Part shown: positions 49,601 to 58,282 of the stretch, in pieces
Position numbering within the stretch: the first letter of the stretch is position 1
Layout of the letters: each line of letters starts with the position of its first letter
Assembly (NCBI RefSeq): GCF_963676685.1
Contig: NC_092354.1
Location: 67,964,241-68,028,240, forward strand
Reading direction: 5' to 3'
From: Mytilus edulis
Lineage: Eukaryota > Mollusca > Bivalvia > Mytilida > Mytilidae
Length of the DNA: 64,000 bases
Made by a program: the position numbers and the translations under genes
Notes under the pieces: generated by a model
What the model was told of the DNA's origin: nothing
Database searches by the model: none
What the model saw: the letters and a program-made list of their open reading frames with translations, nothing else

Positions 49601-52600
49601 AACCCAACTTAAGAGCAGAAAACAGCTGAAGGCCACCAAATGCAGTTGGTCTTCAACACAGCAGGTAAATCCAGCAAATATACTTTTGTTGATACTGTAT
49701 AAAGTTTTGAAAGGATTTGAAATTTCAAAATGTTATGGTTTTCATATCTTTCAATTACTTGATTCTGATCGTCTTTTAGAAAAAAATTCAGGTTATGGAA
49801 TATTTTTGTGATTTATCTCCAATCTCAATATTAGCTAAAAAAATAACTGATTTCCAGATACACAAGCATTTGACACATTTATAAATGTAAAGCAACTTCT
49901 AGTGCTGCTGTATCATATGATTACTGAAAGCAAAAACATATATGACCACTTTATGCTTTAAGGACGTTCGCTCCTCTTGTTTTTCTTGATTTTTACCAGA
50001 TATTCAGAATCCTCTAGTTTTATCCATGTAGTGCCATTATAAATATTTCCATGCTTACCCCTACTTTTCTTTTTAGAATTTTATTACATACAAGGAAAAT
50101 TCTATAAAATCATTGTTAATTTTTACATATTTTTTTTTACAGAAAAAGGGTGCCAATATTTAATGTCTATTTCCTGAGGTAATTCAGAGAAAAAATGAGA
50201 ACCTTATTTGTGTCTTGCTGTAACTATCATATTATAAATAAAAAAAATATATGTTGCATTGTTAGGATATTATTTAACAATGAAAATCTGTACAACTTTG
50301 TTGAACAGTGATGAAATATGGAGCACTGTCCCTTTCTATGTCTACTTTCTTGTGAAGCAAATGCTATGCTTTAAACTGAAAACTAATAAAAACAAACTAT
50401 TTACCTCTCTTGAACATTTCCTTCATGTATATGTACAGGTGGTACTCTCCAAGGACAGTTCCACCTACTGGGAGAAAGACGACCAAAGTCAAACTGACAA
50501 CAGACCTTAGGGTCTGGACCACAGGTGTGTGGAACATCATAGGAATAGAATGGCATCATATGGCATAAAATGTCTGTGGAACCTTCCTGATCTGCAAAAT
50601 AATATCTCTGGTATAAAATATTAACATTGCATGCAGTTATTAAATTTCTTCTTCACAAGCTTTATTACTCTGACATGAAATCTTTGAATTCATATTTTCT
50701 TGTTCTATAAAGGACTATACCATTAAAATGAAGGTAGGAACATTTCGTTTATAGATATTGTTATAATTTTTCAGGAGTGTCAATACTGGAGCAGGAATTG
50801 CTAAAAATTTCTGAGCACTCCAGTTCAACTATAGTCTTTGGTGGGGTTAAGGTGGTACCAAAAAACCTAGTCTAAAATTAATTTAGCTAGTTTGATTTTC
50901 ATAAAATTTTAACAAACTATTTACGTTAATTAGTCTTTGACAAAATATAAAATTTCTAGAAATTGAACCACACACTAATGAATTTTTTTTATTAGATATA
51001 TCACAGTTAGACAAACACTTGTTTTGTTTGAATATTAATATTTCCTTTTACAATAGAACGTGATTAAAATCTTCAGCTGATTTTTACAGAGTTATCTCCC
51101 TGTAGTGTGTTCAATCTTCAGTTTCTTTATATTATTAAGTGGATATTTAATTGACATGTGGTTTATGAATATCCTCTTAGTGTCTTCTTCTTCTTTTTGC
51201 TACATGTATACCCCTACCAGGGCTTCCAAAACGGTCATATATTCTGGTCATTTGTATAATGTCCGGTAAAAGTCCGGCTTGGCAAAGCATGAAACGGTCA
51301 TATACTTTTTAGTTTTCAATGTTTTTTCGGTCATTTTTACATAATCATGATCTTTTTAACCCAACCTTTTGCCTTTAACATCAACACATTTCTGTTCATA
51401 AATGTGACATGATGATTAATTACTATCAAAACAACACCTACTTCAATACTTTCTAATTTTAATCAAGGCTAATTAGTAGTTGGACAGCTGAAATCTACCT
51501 TTCAGGTGACAGGTGAACTATGTTCAGTACTGGACATTGTATAAATTGATTGCTTTATTCACAATTATTTTGTTACATTTCAACAGTTTGTATCTTATTG
51601 ATTTAGTCCAAAAGATTAAAATTATTAGAAATTAGTTTATCAAGATGATTTGATGAAAAATTTAAAAAGGTTTTAAATGAAAAATCGTCAGAACTACGTC
51701 GTATGAACTAGAACATGTGTGCGCATGTGCACAGGTGGGAAATTTGATAATGCATCCTATATTTCTTCAAAAATGCTAAAATTATCATTGATACATGTTT
51801 CTGACATTCATTTCAAGTATTTTGTTGAAGAGATAACGTGGAAAGAGCTTCTTCTCTCAGTCGTGCTTTGTAAACGTACACAGATTTTAGGTATCTGTTT
51901 ATGGTCCATGTTTTACCATTGGCAAGTCAACATCCGGTTTGAAAACGAAAGTAAAGTTTTTGACAATGTCATTTTGCACAAATAAAAAGTCTAAGGCAGA
52001 TATGAGCACGCTAATTTGCACACTATAAATGATGCACTGCCAATTTAACAGTTACATCCGAACATCAAATTCATATCATATCAAAGTAATGTATAAAATC
52101 GTTTTATTTTTTTAATGTAATGTCAATCATTGGAATGGCCATCTGATTACCATAATTGCCTTTTGTGACTAAGTCTTAAGGGATTAAAATCGGAATTAGA
52201 TATAAAATGTTCGGCTGGCTCAAATATTTTTTGGAAGCCCTGACCCCTACCTCTAAATAAAACAACAAATCAGTATGTTTAAGATACAATAGTAATTAAT
52301 GAAAATACCCCAGTTTTGTCTCCACATAAATTCCAGTTGTTTTTCTTTAGCTAGGGCTTTCTTAACTGCATAATGCACTCTCTGTATTAACATATTTTTG
52401 AAGTTCATTTTCTTTAGCAAGTAAGCCATGGTGGGAGTGTGTCCAAAAGGATCAATGGCCCAGCCAGATTCTGGTCTAACTCCTGTAAAACAATGTAAAA
52501 GTAATTATATAGGGAGAATTAATTTATCATTCATGTTACAAGATAATAATCACAATGAAAACTTAGTGAATAATCTTGAAGCTTAAATTGGTTATATAGA

Positions 52601-55600
52601 AATGTGGCTAAAACCAATGAAACTTGCCAAAATTTGATGTCATTAAAAAATATCTTCACCTCCAACATAGGTCAAGAACAGTAAGTTGTTTGACAATGTT
52701 TGAGTATAAAAATGTCATTTTCTGTGAGTTTTTAAAAAGTTTAGCAAATTCTGAACAAAAGACAGAAAAGTCACTGAAATCAATTCAAAAACTAAAACAA
52801 ATAGTCCATAGAATAATGTTTATAGTTTTAAACAAGAATGTGTCCCCAGTACAAGGATGCCCCATCGCACTATTATTTTCTATGTTAAGTGGACCGTGAA
52901 AATGGGAGAAAATCTCTAATTTGGCATTAAAATTAGAAAGATCATATAAAAGGGAACATGTGTACTAAGGTTCAAGTTGATTGGACTTCAACTTCATCAA
53001 AAACTACCTAGACCAAAAACTTTAAACTGAAGTGGGACAGACAGACGGACGAAAAAACGGACTGATGAACGAACCGACGGGCGAACAAACGGACGCACAG
53101 ACCAGAAAACATACTGCCCATAAATGGGGCATAAAAACGATTTTACATAATATTGCAAGATGGTGCATATTGTTGGAGACTGTGTGTTGTTTAATGGGTT
53201 CTCTCTCTCTTTCTCTCTGTATCTGAATTATACTGGAAATGAACTCAAATATTGCTGAATAAAACTTATCCAGGAAGTATGTTTGCACAACTGACTTAAA
53301 TAGTTGCGCGAGATAATTGTCTTTAAGTTTAAATATTTCAACAGTTTTACAGTTCGCTGCAGTGTTTGGTAATAAGTACCAATCAATAATCATGATAATA
53401 GTTTGTGAAAAAAAGAATGTGTTTAAATGTTGATAAAAGTTTTAGTTTGTAATGTTTGAAGTTCTCAATGGTCTAGTATTAAATTTGATGTGATGTTCCT
53501 TTTGGATGGCCACCAGGTTGTTCACTATTTTTTACAGTAGTACCAGGCACTCAACTATATTTGATATGTAGCCTACACTCCTTTTTCAGCACATCAACTT
53601 TTTCATCATAGATGCATAAATAGAAAGATTGTAGAACTGTTTTATTCATTTCAATGAGACACTGAACTAATTTGCATACCTAGTGTCAAGTTTAGCCATT
53701 GGTTGCCTTCAATCATCTGATCAATCATAGCAAAGTAATGTGTATTGGCTTCGTCATTCATCACCCAGCCTCCTGTTATTATCTCAAACTGGCCTTTCTC
53801 TATCAATCTGTAAAGAGTACAATAGATATAAGATGTGGTATGAGGGCCAATGAGACAACTCTCCATCCAAGTCACAATTAGTAAAAGTAAACCATTATAG
53901 GTCAAAGAACGGTCTTCAACAAAGAGCTTTGGCTCACTCTGAACAAAAATGACTAGAGTAAAACCATTTTAACAGGAAAACCAACAGTCTAATTTAAATA
54001 CAACTTTTGCAAAAGATTATTCCATTTTTTTTTTTTTAATCAAAATAGATTTGGGATAATGGGAAGAGACTATTATGTCACTATTGTATATAAAAGAGAG
54101 TTTTCTCTATTTTGGATCACCACATCAATTTCAAAACCTACTGACATGACTGATGTAAAGTATTAAACATATGATGATATTCTTGACTACTAAATAGTCT
54201 TGTTACACACAAAATAATTCTTTGCATATATAACAAGTAAATAAATAAATAATGTAAATAGCAATACATTCTTAACACACAATAATAAACATGAATCAAT
54301 TACTGAAACAAAAGTACCTATAAGTCAATGTTAAGAGTATTTTAAAGAGGTTTTTAATTTACACTGAAGTAGTAGAAAGTGCCAAGTAATCTCAATATAC
54401 ATGATGTAAGGAAGTACAAATTAATGATTTAAACAAGAACAAGGTAGAGTTATTATCATGATTATACAGGTGTTTCCATGTGCAGTAAATTATGAAAAAC
54501 ATAATATCAATAAAATAATAATTTCAGCAAAATAACACCTTGTTTCATTAGAACACTGTGTAACATGTGCAATGAATTAAGTTACATGTTTTGAGCACAA
54601 GTACAAAACTTCCTATTCATATATATATTTTATAAAACTGTTACATTTATTATATTTTATTGTTATAAATGTGATGTGATTAGTCAAAACCGTTGTCATC
54701 TTTTTCAATTTTCATATACATATATAGAGATATATATACTCCATGTTGAAGGCCTCACTGTGACTTTGAGATGAAGACCAGCAATAAAAGCAGTGTTCCT
54801 TTGCTTTTTGATTGTTTTTGTTGTTGTACATATACTAACTTTGTGTCGTGAATAGATACACTATAACCTTTGTTTTTTTCTATTAAATAAAAAATATATC
54901 TACATGAAATGTAACAATACTTTAGAAGAATATTTAAACCAAAGCTAAATGCTTAATGCATGTAATGTAAGAGTTATAAGACTTTCAAACATCTAATAAT
55001 GTTATGTCAGATTCTCCTTGAAAATCTTCTGGTTTCCCTTAGCAATGTTGCCATATCTTGACAAACCCCTACAGAAGGGTAAGATAAAAGTACTAAAAGA
55101 AGAAAACGTCTTTTTCTTTAAAATATATATGACCTACTTTTTGACCCTGTTCTTTTTTTCTAATTGATTTTTCCTAAATATATATATATGACCTACTTTT
55201 TTACCCTGTTCTTTTTATTCTGGTCAATCTGACTCCACCACATAGAGAAGAACGAGACCTCTGCATACATAAACTTCATTTTAGGATACGCCTCTAACTT
55301 AGCAACCATGTTATCTAATATTCCTTTCACTTGATCATTGAAGTAAGTATCAAGTGTCTTTACCCAGCCTGAAAAAAAGATAATCATCCCAATTAAATAA
55401 AATGACCAACATTTTATTTAACACTATAAAATGAAGTTGACAAATTTCTTAATTGCTTCATATTTTTCGTGTTGAGGTCTTTTATAGTCAACTAAATTGT
55501 ATGGGTTTTTCTCATTGTTACTGACACCTATAATTGCTTGTAAATATACTTCATTTGAACTTTGATGGATAGTTGTCTCATTGGCAGTCATACCACATAT

Positions 55601-58282
55601 CCTTTTTTTTATAGTGACAAGCATTATCAAATTCAGATTTCTAACATGTCAAGTAAAGCAAAGACATTTTTTCTTCCTCTTCTCTTATTATCATGACCCT
55701 TCATTTCCCATATTTTAACATTTGAATGCCTTGTCACTAAAATTACTACTATCATCCTTAGTTTGGGCCAATACATGAAAATATAGTGTCCAATGGTGGA
55801 TCAAGAATTTTTCACAAGTGAGGGCTCGCTCTGGTCATGCTTCAGTAATTTCCTATATAATCAACCAATTTTTTTACAGATATTTTAGGGGGTCTGTGCC
55901 CACTGCATAATATCCTGAAATTGCACTTATTAGTCTTGCATATATTTTGTCCATTTTTCAAAAAATGCAATTATAAAAGCACACAATAATTTCTGAATTT
56001 ACAGTATATATGTATAGTCCTTATGTATTACCTGGGTCACAATGTGAGTGTGGAACCACAAACACATACAACTTCTTCTTGTCATATTTATTTTTGTCAT
56101 AGTTCACATTCCATCCTTGTTTCCATACGCCTCCATCTGGATTTTCAAAGGTCATAAGGTCAACCAATTTCAACATCTGAAATATTCACAAAGATAACAA
56201 TGAAAGATTTCAAATTTTCTGATACTGTAAATGAAATTTCTGACTATTTAGAATTTGTAGGATCAATCCAGAATTTACATCTTTACGTGTATTGTGTACA
56301 TATAAACACAATAATTCAAGATTTTTTTCATGTGGTGTTCCAAATTTTTTTTTATATTTCTAGGTCGGTATTCTTGATTGTTTGATTGTCTTGTTTGAAA
56401 TAATAATTAATGAATGGTTGATTATATTGGAAAAACATTTGTGATCATATGATTACTTGGACAACCCATGAGGGATCTCATGTATTTTATTATGGAACTT
56501 AGACTTGCTACATGTCCCTTCCTAATTATTATTATTTTTTCAATTTTGCCCCTTTAATAATTTTACTGCTATAACTAGGAGATTACAATTATACTGACAT
56601 CTGCAGGAGGAAGCCTTTCTCCAAGGGCAATCAGTAGGCTGGCACTTATCAGTTAACATATACATTAGTAAGAGAGAAATATATTAGAAAGGGAATTGTA
56701 GCAAGTCTATATGGAACTGTACCAATGCATCCTTTTAAACACTTTTACAATTTTGGAAACACTAAGACATAAAATAAAAGTCAAACCTGAACATCGGTTT
56801 TGATATTTGGTGCATCAGCTAACGTACAGACTTGATTGCTACCGCTAACTGCTACATTGTGTACTGGAATCCTTGCAATAGGTTGTTCTGCTTGAATCTT
56901 TTCAGCTGGTTTTTGGAAAAGTTCCTTTACTGCCTCTTTTGCCTGATTTAACTTAGAATCAGCATCTTTGACAATATCATTTAATTTTTTCAGTGATTCT
57001 TTGTCACCTTGAGAAACAAACTTCACTGTGTCCTTTATTTCCTTTAATATTTTTTCATTTTTAGTTAAATCGTTCTCTAATTTTGATAGTTTTCCTGCAT
57101 TCAGTACCTACATGTATATAAAATATAAAAGCTACAGTTAATTGTTACACAATTGTTTTGATTAAAGACATGTTGTGGATTAATTTATTTTCTTGGGTAC
57201 CAACATGACCATTTTTGTGGATTGGGTAAACATGGTAAAACTAGTTTTTCATGAATACTAGACATTGTTACGTACTGCCAACTCACGGTATTCAATTTTA
57301 AAATTCGTTGCTTATTATCATTGATTATACATGTTATTTATGTATAGTTATCCATGAATTAATGTGAATCCACAGTAATGAGACAACAGCTGCAGGTATT
57401 TGTACATGTAAATCTTATATATCATGTATATGTACAACAATCAAATTGCTCTACTGTCAATTAGGTGATTATTCAGTCTACGGCAATTACGTTATTTGTT
57501 TGTGGGATATTGCTTTAAAATAGTTTGCAACAATTTGGGGTTTTATGACGTAAAATGGTAAAAATTCTTGCCAATTGTCATTGACAGACTCTGATTTTGA
57601 AGAATCAAGATAAATATTTGAGACCTCTGACGAATCATGATACTGAAATGTTGACAATTCAAGCTAAACAATTTAACCAATTTGGCATTAACAGAAGCTA
57701 AAAAAACATTAACAGCTGACGGTAAATGATATTCCTACCCTTACACAATGATGATACATATTATTGAGTATATCAATTGGTAATTGCTTATTTTTAAACT
57801 TTTGTGAATTACAATATAAGAATTCGAGTCAAATCTGGCTATCATTTTATTTCTGACATTTTTGCAACCATACTGATTATTTTGAGGGGGGATAGGAACT
57901 TTATCAGGACTTCAGGATCGGGTGTTTTTAAGCTTGGGATTTCGGGATTGACCCTTTTGGGATCCAGGAGTTCTTTTTGGGATTTTGGGGATGCCAGGAT
58001 TTAAATTTATTTTTAGGTTTGGCACATATTCCACCAAACAGGGAACTATTCCCCAAATGAGTATCAATCCCTCATTTGAGTAAGCACTTGGTATTGAATA
58101 ATTGTTCATATAAATATTTTTATGAAAATAACCACTATCTATACATTTTTAATGAAAGTGTATCTTACATCATCAGAAGTGACTCTTCCCATGTTGTTCG
58201 ATACTGTTTCCATCATAAGATACAGCGACATGATGACTACGATGAAAAACATAGAACCCCATATTACCATGTATTTCTTCAT
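37501..58282 (-). CDS. MAN2A1: Golgi alpha-mannosidase II (GH38), complete, 22 coding exons, 1169 residues
   Basis: The coding exons, 5' to 3' on the minus strand, are 58282-58169, 57107-56787, 56176-56032, 55368-55197, 53807-53680, 52482-52309, 50591-50405, 49545-49368, 48639-48437, 47937-47755, 47316-47202, 46634-46567, 46137-45972, 45271-45144, 44619-44523, 43932-43810, 42675-42564, 41557-41418, 41085-40944, 39980-39850, 39193-38882 and 37671-37501. They total 3510 nt, with every phase matching. The protein is type II: short cytosolic tail, helix at residues 6-24, coiled-coil-like stem, then the GH38 catalytic fold. By the family alignment I recall, the zinc and nucleophile positions are H190, D192, D304 (WAIDPFGH) and H584 (QHHDGITGT). 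The enzyme trims two mannoses from GlcNAcMan5GlcNAc2 in the Golgi, committing N-glycans to complex type. Length and order fit MAN2A1/MAN2A2 rather than lysosomal mannosidase; the animal may have a single pre-duplication gene. Introns carry many repeats and exon-derived tandem duplications. Confidence 0.95.
37741..37808 (-). repeat. 34-bp tandem duplication in mannosidase intron 21
   Basis: 'taaggtgtctgtatgggagt' plus 'tttctttgttgttt' occurs twice without differences. It lies 70 bp from the exon 22 acceptor. Confidence 0.85.
38317..38460 (+). repeat. Duplicated 45-bp word, period 110
   Basis: 'acataactcaaattggaact' followed by tgatcNgtgtttggtgg appears at 38321 and 38431 in mannosidase intron 21. 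A 128-residue open frame at 37940-38326 covers one copy and is not called as a gene. Confidence 0.7.
38882..39193 (-). CDS. MAN2A1: Mannosidase exon 21
   Basis: Residues 1010-1113, including [13 protein letters not shown] and [11 protein letters not shown] as in Golgi mannosidase II. Phase 0 at both ends. The open frame running past the donor to 38747 is intronic. Confidence 0.93.
39850..39980 (-). CDS. MAN2A1: Mannosidase exon 20
   Basis: Residues 966-1009. [19 protein letters not shown] is the GH38 C-terminal hallmark. The acceptor is gcttacag and the donor is agg/gtaggt. Confidence 0.94.
40372..40515 (+). repeat. Family E repeat
   Basis: It matches 4676-4815 ('aatgcctgtaccaagtcagg' ... 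'aagttcagtatttttgtgat'). It lies in mannosidase intron 19. Confidence 0.7.
40639..40917. mobile_element. TTAA-flanked MITE (piggyBac-like)
   Basis: The ends ggtggtacc and ggtaccacc are perfect inverses and sit directly inside TTAA on both sides (40638-40641, 40915-40918), matching piggyBac targets. It is non-coding and about 270 bp. The left end (ggtggtacccaacac) and right end (gtgttaggtaccacc) are related. Partial copies lie at 25944-26160 and 50846-51108. It is 27 bp from the exon 19 donor. Confidence 0.8.
40944..41085 (-). CDS. MAN2A1: Mannosidase exon 19
   Basis: Residues 919-965. [19 protein letters not shown] and [11 protein letters not shown] are family-conserved. The donor is gttg/gtaagt, phase 1. 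Confidence 0.93.
41418..41557 (-). CDS. MAN2A1: Mannosidase exon 18
   Basis: Residues 872-918, with [20 protein letters not shown]. The acceptor is ctatttatag. The acceptor plus the first part of the exon is duplicated 53 bp upstream. Confidence 0.92.
41557..41620 (-). repeat. 53-bp tandem duplication over the exon 18 acceptor
   Basis: On the gene strand ctatttatag/gta.agatggcagtgct occurs twice, 53 bp apart. The upstream copy has a few substitutions (tttagat for atagat). Use of the upstream acceptor in the same phase meets a stop at the second tatttatag. Confidence 0.88.
42083..42563 (-). repeat. Tandem array of partial exon 17 copies in intron 17
   Basis: The donor word acttacc recurs at 42083, 42201, 42320, 42439 and 42558 (periods 118, 119, 119, 119); the last belongs to the real exon. 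Each downstream copy carries about 90 nt of the exon's 3' part, its donor and a 29-nt spacer. The three nearest copies keep the exon frame open with mostly conservative changes. The farthest has a 1-nt deletion and a resulting stop. The copies lack the true acceptor. Confidence 0.93.
42564..42675 (-). CDS. MAN2A1: Mannosidase exon 17, source of a second 119-bp array
   Basis: Residues 835-871, encoding [20 protein letters not shown]. The acceptor tttttttgacag is present only at this copy. The donor is cctg/gtaagt, phase 1. Confidence 0.93.
43245..43809 (-). repeat. Tandem array of partial exon 16 copies in intron 16
   Basis: The donor word ccttacctttgctgg recurs at 43448, 43566, 43685 and 43804 (periods 118, 119, 119); the last belongs to the exon. 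The two nearest copies are identical over the exonic part and the next has a few changes. A fifth, diverged copy at 43245-43440 is split by a MITE. Between copies the gene strand reads gggggagggggagggggg just after each donor. Confidence 0.95.
43314..43407. mobile_element. 94-bp MITE inside a relic exon 16 copy
   Basis: Terminal inverted repeats are agtcgatttcac and gtgaaatcgact. The flanking word gctg appears on both sides (43309-43312, 43408-43411), with one extra g on the left. The insertion splits the oldest copy of the exon 16 array. Confidence 0.82.
43810..43932 (-). CDS. MAN2A1: Mannosidase exon 16, source of a 119-bp tandem array
   Basis: Residues 794-834, ending [14 protein letters not shown], a strongly conserved GH38 block. 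Phase 0 at both ends. Its 3' part and donor are repeated downstream in the intron (43245-43809). Confidence 0.93.
44523..44619 (-). CDS. MAN2A1: Mannosidase exon 15
   Basis: Residues 761-793, encoding [19 protein letters not shown], a conserved beta-strand region. Phase 0 donor aaag/gtaaaa. The open frame continuing to 44202 is read-through into the intron. Confidence 0.9.
45144..45271 (-). CDS. MAN2A1: Mannosidase exon 14
   Basis: Residues 719-760 ([13 protein letters not shown]). The donor aca/gttagt was chosen because phase 2 is needed to continue into SPFTIKTEQ. Confidence 0.85.
45322..45600 (-). repeat. Families A and D, reverse orientation
   Basis: 45322-45480 matches family A reversed. 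45480-45600 matches family D reversed ('cgggttgttgtctctttggc', 'attctcaattttacat'). They lie upstream of exon 14 in intron 13. Confidence 0.75.
45972..46137 (-). CDS. MAN2A1: Mannosidase exon 13
   Basis: Residues 663-718. [15 protein letters not shown] is the conserved start of the beta-sandwich region. Phase 0 donor ttg/gtgaga. Confidence 0.9.
46430..46545 (-). repeat. Degenerate tandem repeat near the exon 12 donor
   Basis: Phrases 'taatttccaagagtg', 'tactttccaagaggggtta' and 'taattttcaagcagggta' recur every 45-50 bp in intron 12. Confidence 0.55.
46567..46634 (-). CDS. MAN2A1: Mannosidase exon 12, 68 nt
   Basis: Residues 641-662 ([20 protein letters not shown]), a variable linker before the beta domains. 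The acceptor is gtctacag and the donor is ggaag/gtaaaa. Confidence 0.82.
47056..47135 (-). repeat. 40-bp perfect tandem duplication in intron 11
   Basis: 'gaataacttttaactgtgtg' plus 'aaaatgaaaggacatactaa' is present twice without mismatch. Confidence 0.9.
47202..47316 (-). CDS. MAN2A1: Mannosidase exon 11
   Basis: Residues 602-640 ([15 protein letters not shown]), the helical end of the catalytic domain. Phase 0 donor ttg/gtatgt. A 40-bp tandem duplication lies in the intron 65 bp downstream. Confidence 0.88.
47755..47937 (-). CDS. MAN2A1: Mannosidase exon 10: last zinc ligand
   Basis: Residues 541-601. [20 protein letters not shown] contains H584 and D585 of the active site. Confidence 0.94.
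48437..48639 (-). CDS. MAN2A1: Mannosidase exon 9
   Basis: Residues 474-540. [10 protein letters not shown] and [20 protein letters not shown] match the conserved loop lining the active site. The donor is caaag/gttggt, phase 2. Confidence 0.94.
49310..49395 (-). repeat. 27-bp triplication over the exon 8 donor
   Basis: On the gene strand, aaatctgacctcaatacaca/ggtaagc is followed by two variants (…aatacaaag/gttaac and …tcacacag/gtaaac). Each unit carries a candidate donor. Units are 27, 27 and 26 nt. Confidence 0.9.
49368..49545 (-). CDS. MAN2A1: Mannosidase exon 8, donor inside a 27-bp triplication
   Basis: Residues 414-473 ([17 protein letters not shown], then [15 protein letters not shown]). 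The acceptor tcattgtag follows a family D repeat. The first of three candidate donors (acacag/gtaagc) is the strongest and joins in phase 0 to exon 9. Confidence 0.9.
49558..49665 (+). repeat. Family D repeat abutting the exon 8 acceptor
   Basis: 'aaattgagaatggaaatggg' starts 12 bp beyond the acceptor. On the gene strand the repeat's pyrimidine-rich end lies directly before the acceptor. Confidence 0.8.
50405..50591 (-). CDS. MAN2A1: Mannosidase exon 7
   Basis: Residues 352-413, encoding [19 protein letters not shown] and [11 protein letters not shown], conserved substrate-pocket segments. The donor is agag/gtaaat, phase 2. Confidence 0.94.
50846..51108 (+). mobile_element. Second TTAA-type element, right end decayed
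   Basis: It begins ttaaggtggtacc and ends with 'agttatctccctgtagtgt', like 40639-40917. The terminal ggtaccacc is lost. It is intronic (intron 6). Confidence 0.7.
51218..52242. mobile_element. Non-autonomous hAT-like transposon, 1025 bp
   Basis: Terminal inverted repeats are cagggcttccaaaa and ttttttggaagccctg. An 8-bp target duplication acccctac is perfect on both sides (51210-51217, 52243-52250). An 8-bp duplication and CAGGG ends are typical of hAT elements. The interior holds no transposase-length ORF. It lies in mannosidase intron 6, 58 bp from the end of exon 6. Confidence 0.92.
52309..52482 (-). CDS. MAN2A1: Mannosidase exon 6: catalytic nucleophile
   Basis: Residues 294-351. [18 protein letters not shown] contains D304, the expected nucleophile and zinc ligand. 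The donor tgggg/gtattt lies 58 bp from a hAT-like insertion. Confidence 0.94.
52833..53137 (-). repeat. Dispersed repeat family B copy
   Basis: It runs from 'caagaatgtgtccccagtac' to 'atactgcccataaatggggc'. It is intronic, followed by a (tc)n tract near 53200. Confidence 0.8.
53680..53807 (-). CDS. MAN2A1: Mannosidase exon 5
   Basis: Residues 251-293, encoding [18 protein letters not shown], a strongly conserved GH38 block. The acceptor is tctttacag and the donor is cactag/gtatgc, phase 1. Confidence 0.93.
53829..53995 (+). repeat. Dispersed repeat family A copy
   Basis: 'aagatgtggtatgagggcca' begins about 20 bp from the exon 5 acceptor. The rest of intron 4 (54000-55120) is AT-rich with no exon seen. 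Confidence 0.7.
55122..55240 (-). repeat. 59-bp duplication over the exon 4 donor
   Basis: The word tatatgacctacttttt.accctgttcttttt occurs at about 55127 and 55186. On the gene strand both carry aaaaa/gtaggtcat, so the donor itself is duplicated. Confidence 0.85.
55197..55368 (-). CDS. MAN2A1: Mannosidase exon 4
   Basis: Residues 194-250. It begins [10 protein letters not shown] and includes [12 protein letters not shown]. The donor is aaaaaa/gtaggt, phase 2. This junction was chosen because it gives [13 protein letters not shown], matching the family; a closer gtaaaa at 55204 would break the frame. The donor region is duplicated 59 bp downstream. Confidence 0.9.
55455..55610 (-). repeat. 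Dispersed repeat family A, diverged
   Basis: 'tgatggatagttgtctcatt' and 'ggcagtcataccacatatcc' mark the reverse orientation. It lies in mannosidase intron 3. Confidence 0.65.
56032..56176 (-). CDS. MAN2A1: Mannosidase exon 3: first zinc-binding motif
   Basis: Residues 146-193. It encodes [12 protein letters not shown], the GH38 zinc motif with H190 and D192. The residue between them is Cys where Golgi enzymes I recall have Asn. The donor is cccag/gtaata, phase 1. Confidence 0.93.
56787..57107 (-). CDS. MAN2A1: Mannosidase exon 2: luminal stem
   Basis: Residues 39-145, phase 0 at both ends. Lys/Glu/Leu-rich heptad-like sequence ([18 protein letters not shown]) suggests a coiled-coil stem. 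It is poorly conserved in the family, and the end ([14 protein letters not shown]) leads into the catalytic region. Confidence 0.9.
57108..58168. other. MAN2A1: Mannosidase intron 1
   Basis: AT-rich, with no further exon seen. A short stretch near 57900-58000 repeats 'gggatt..gggatt' words and is low-complexity. Confidence 0.5.
58169..58282 (-). CDS. MAN2A1: Mannosidase exon 1: start codon and membrane anchor
   Basis: Residues 1-38. ATG (MKKYMVIWG) was chosen because acceptor-like ctacaatttacag lies 6 nt upstream, implying a spliced 5' UTR exon. An upstream in-frame ATG at 58330 would lie inside that intron. The donor is gatgat/gtaaga, phase 0. It holds the signal anchor [19 protein letters not shown]. 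Confidence 0.88.

Noticed and set aside
55204..55205. gtaaaa donor for mannosidase exon 4
   Set aside because: It ends the exon in phase 0, which does not join to exon 5; the gtaggt donor eight bases on restores the conserved sequence.
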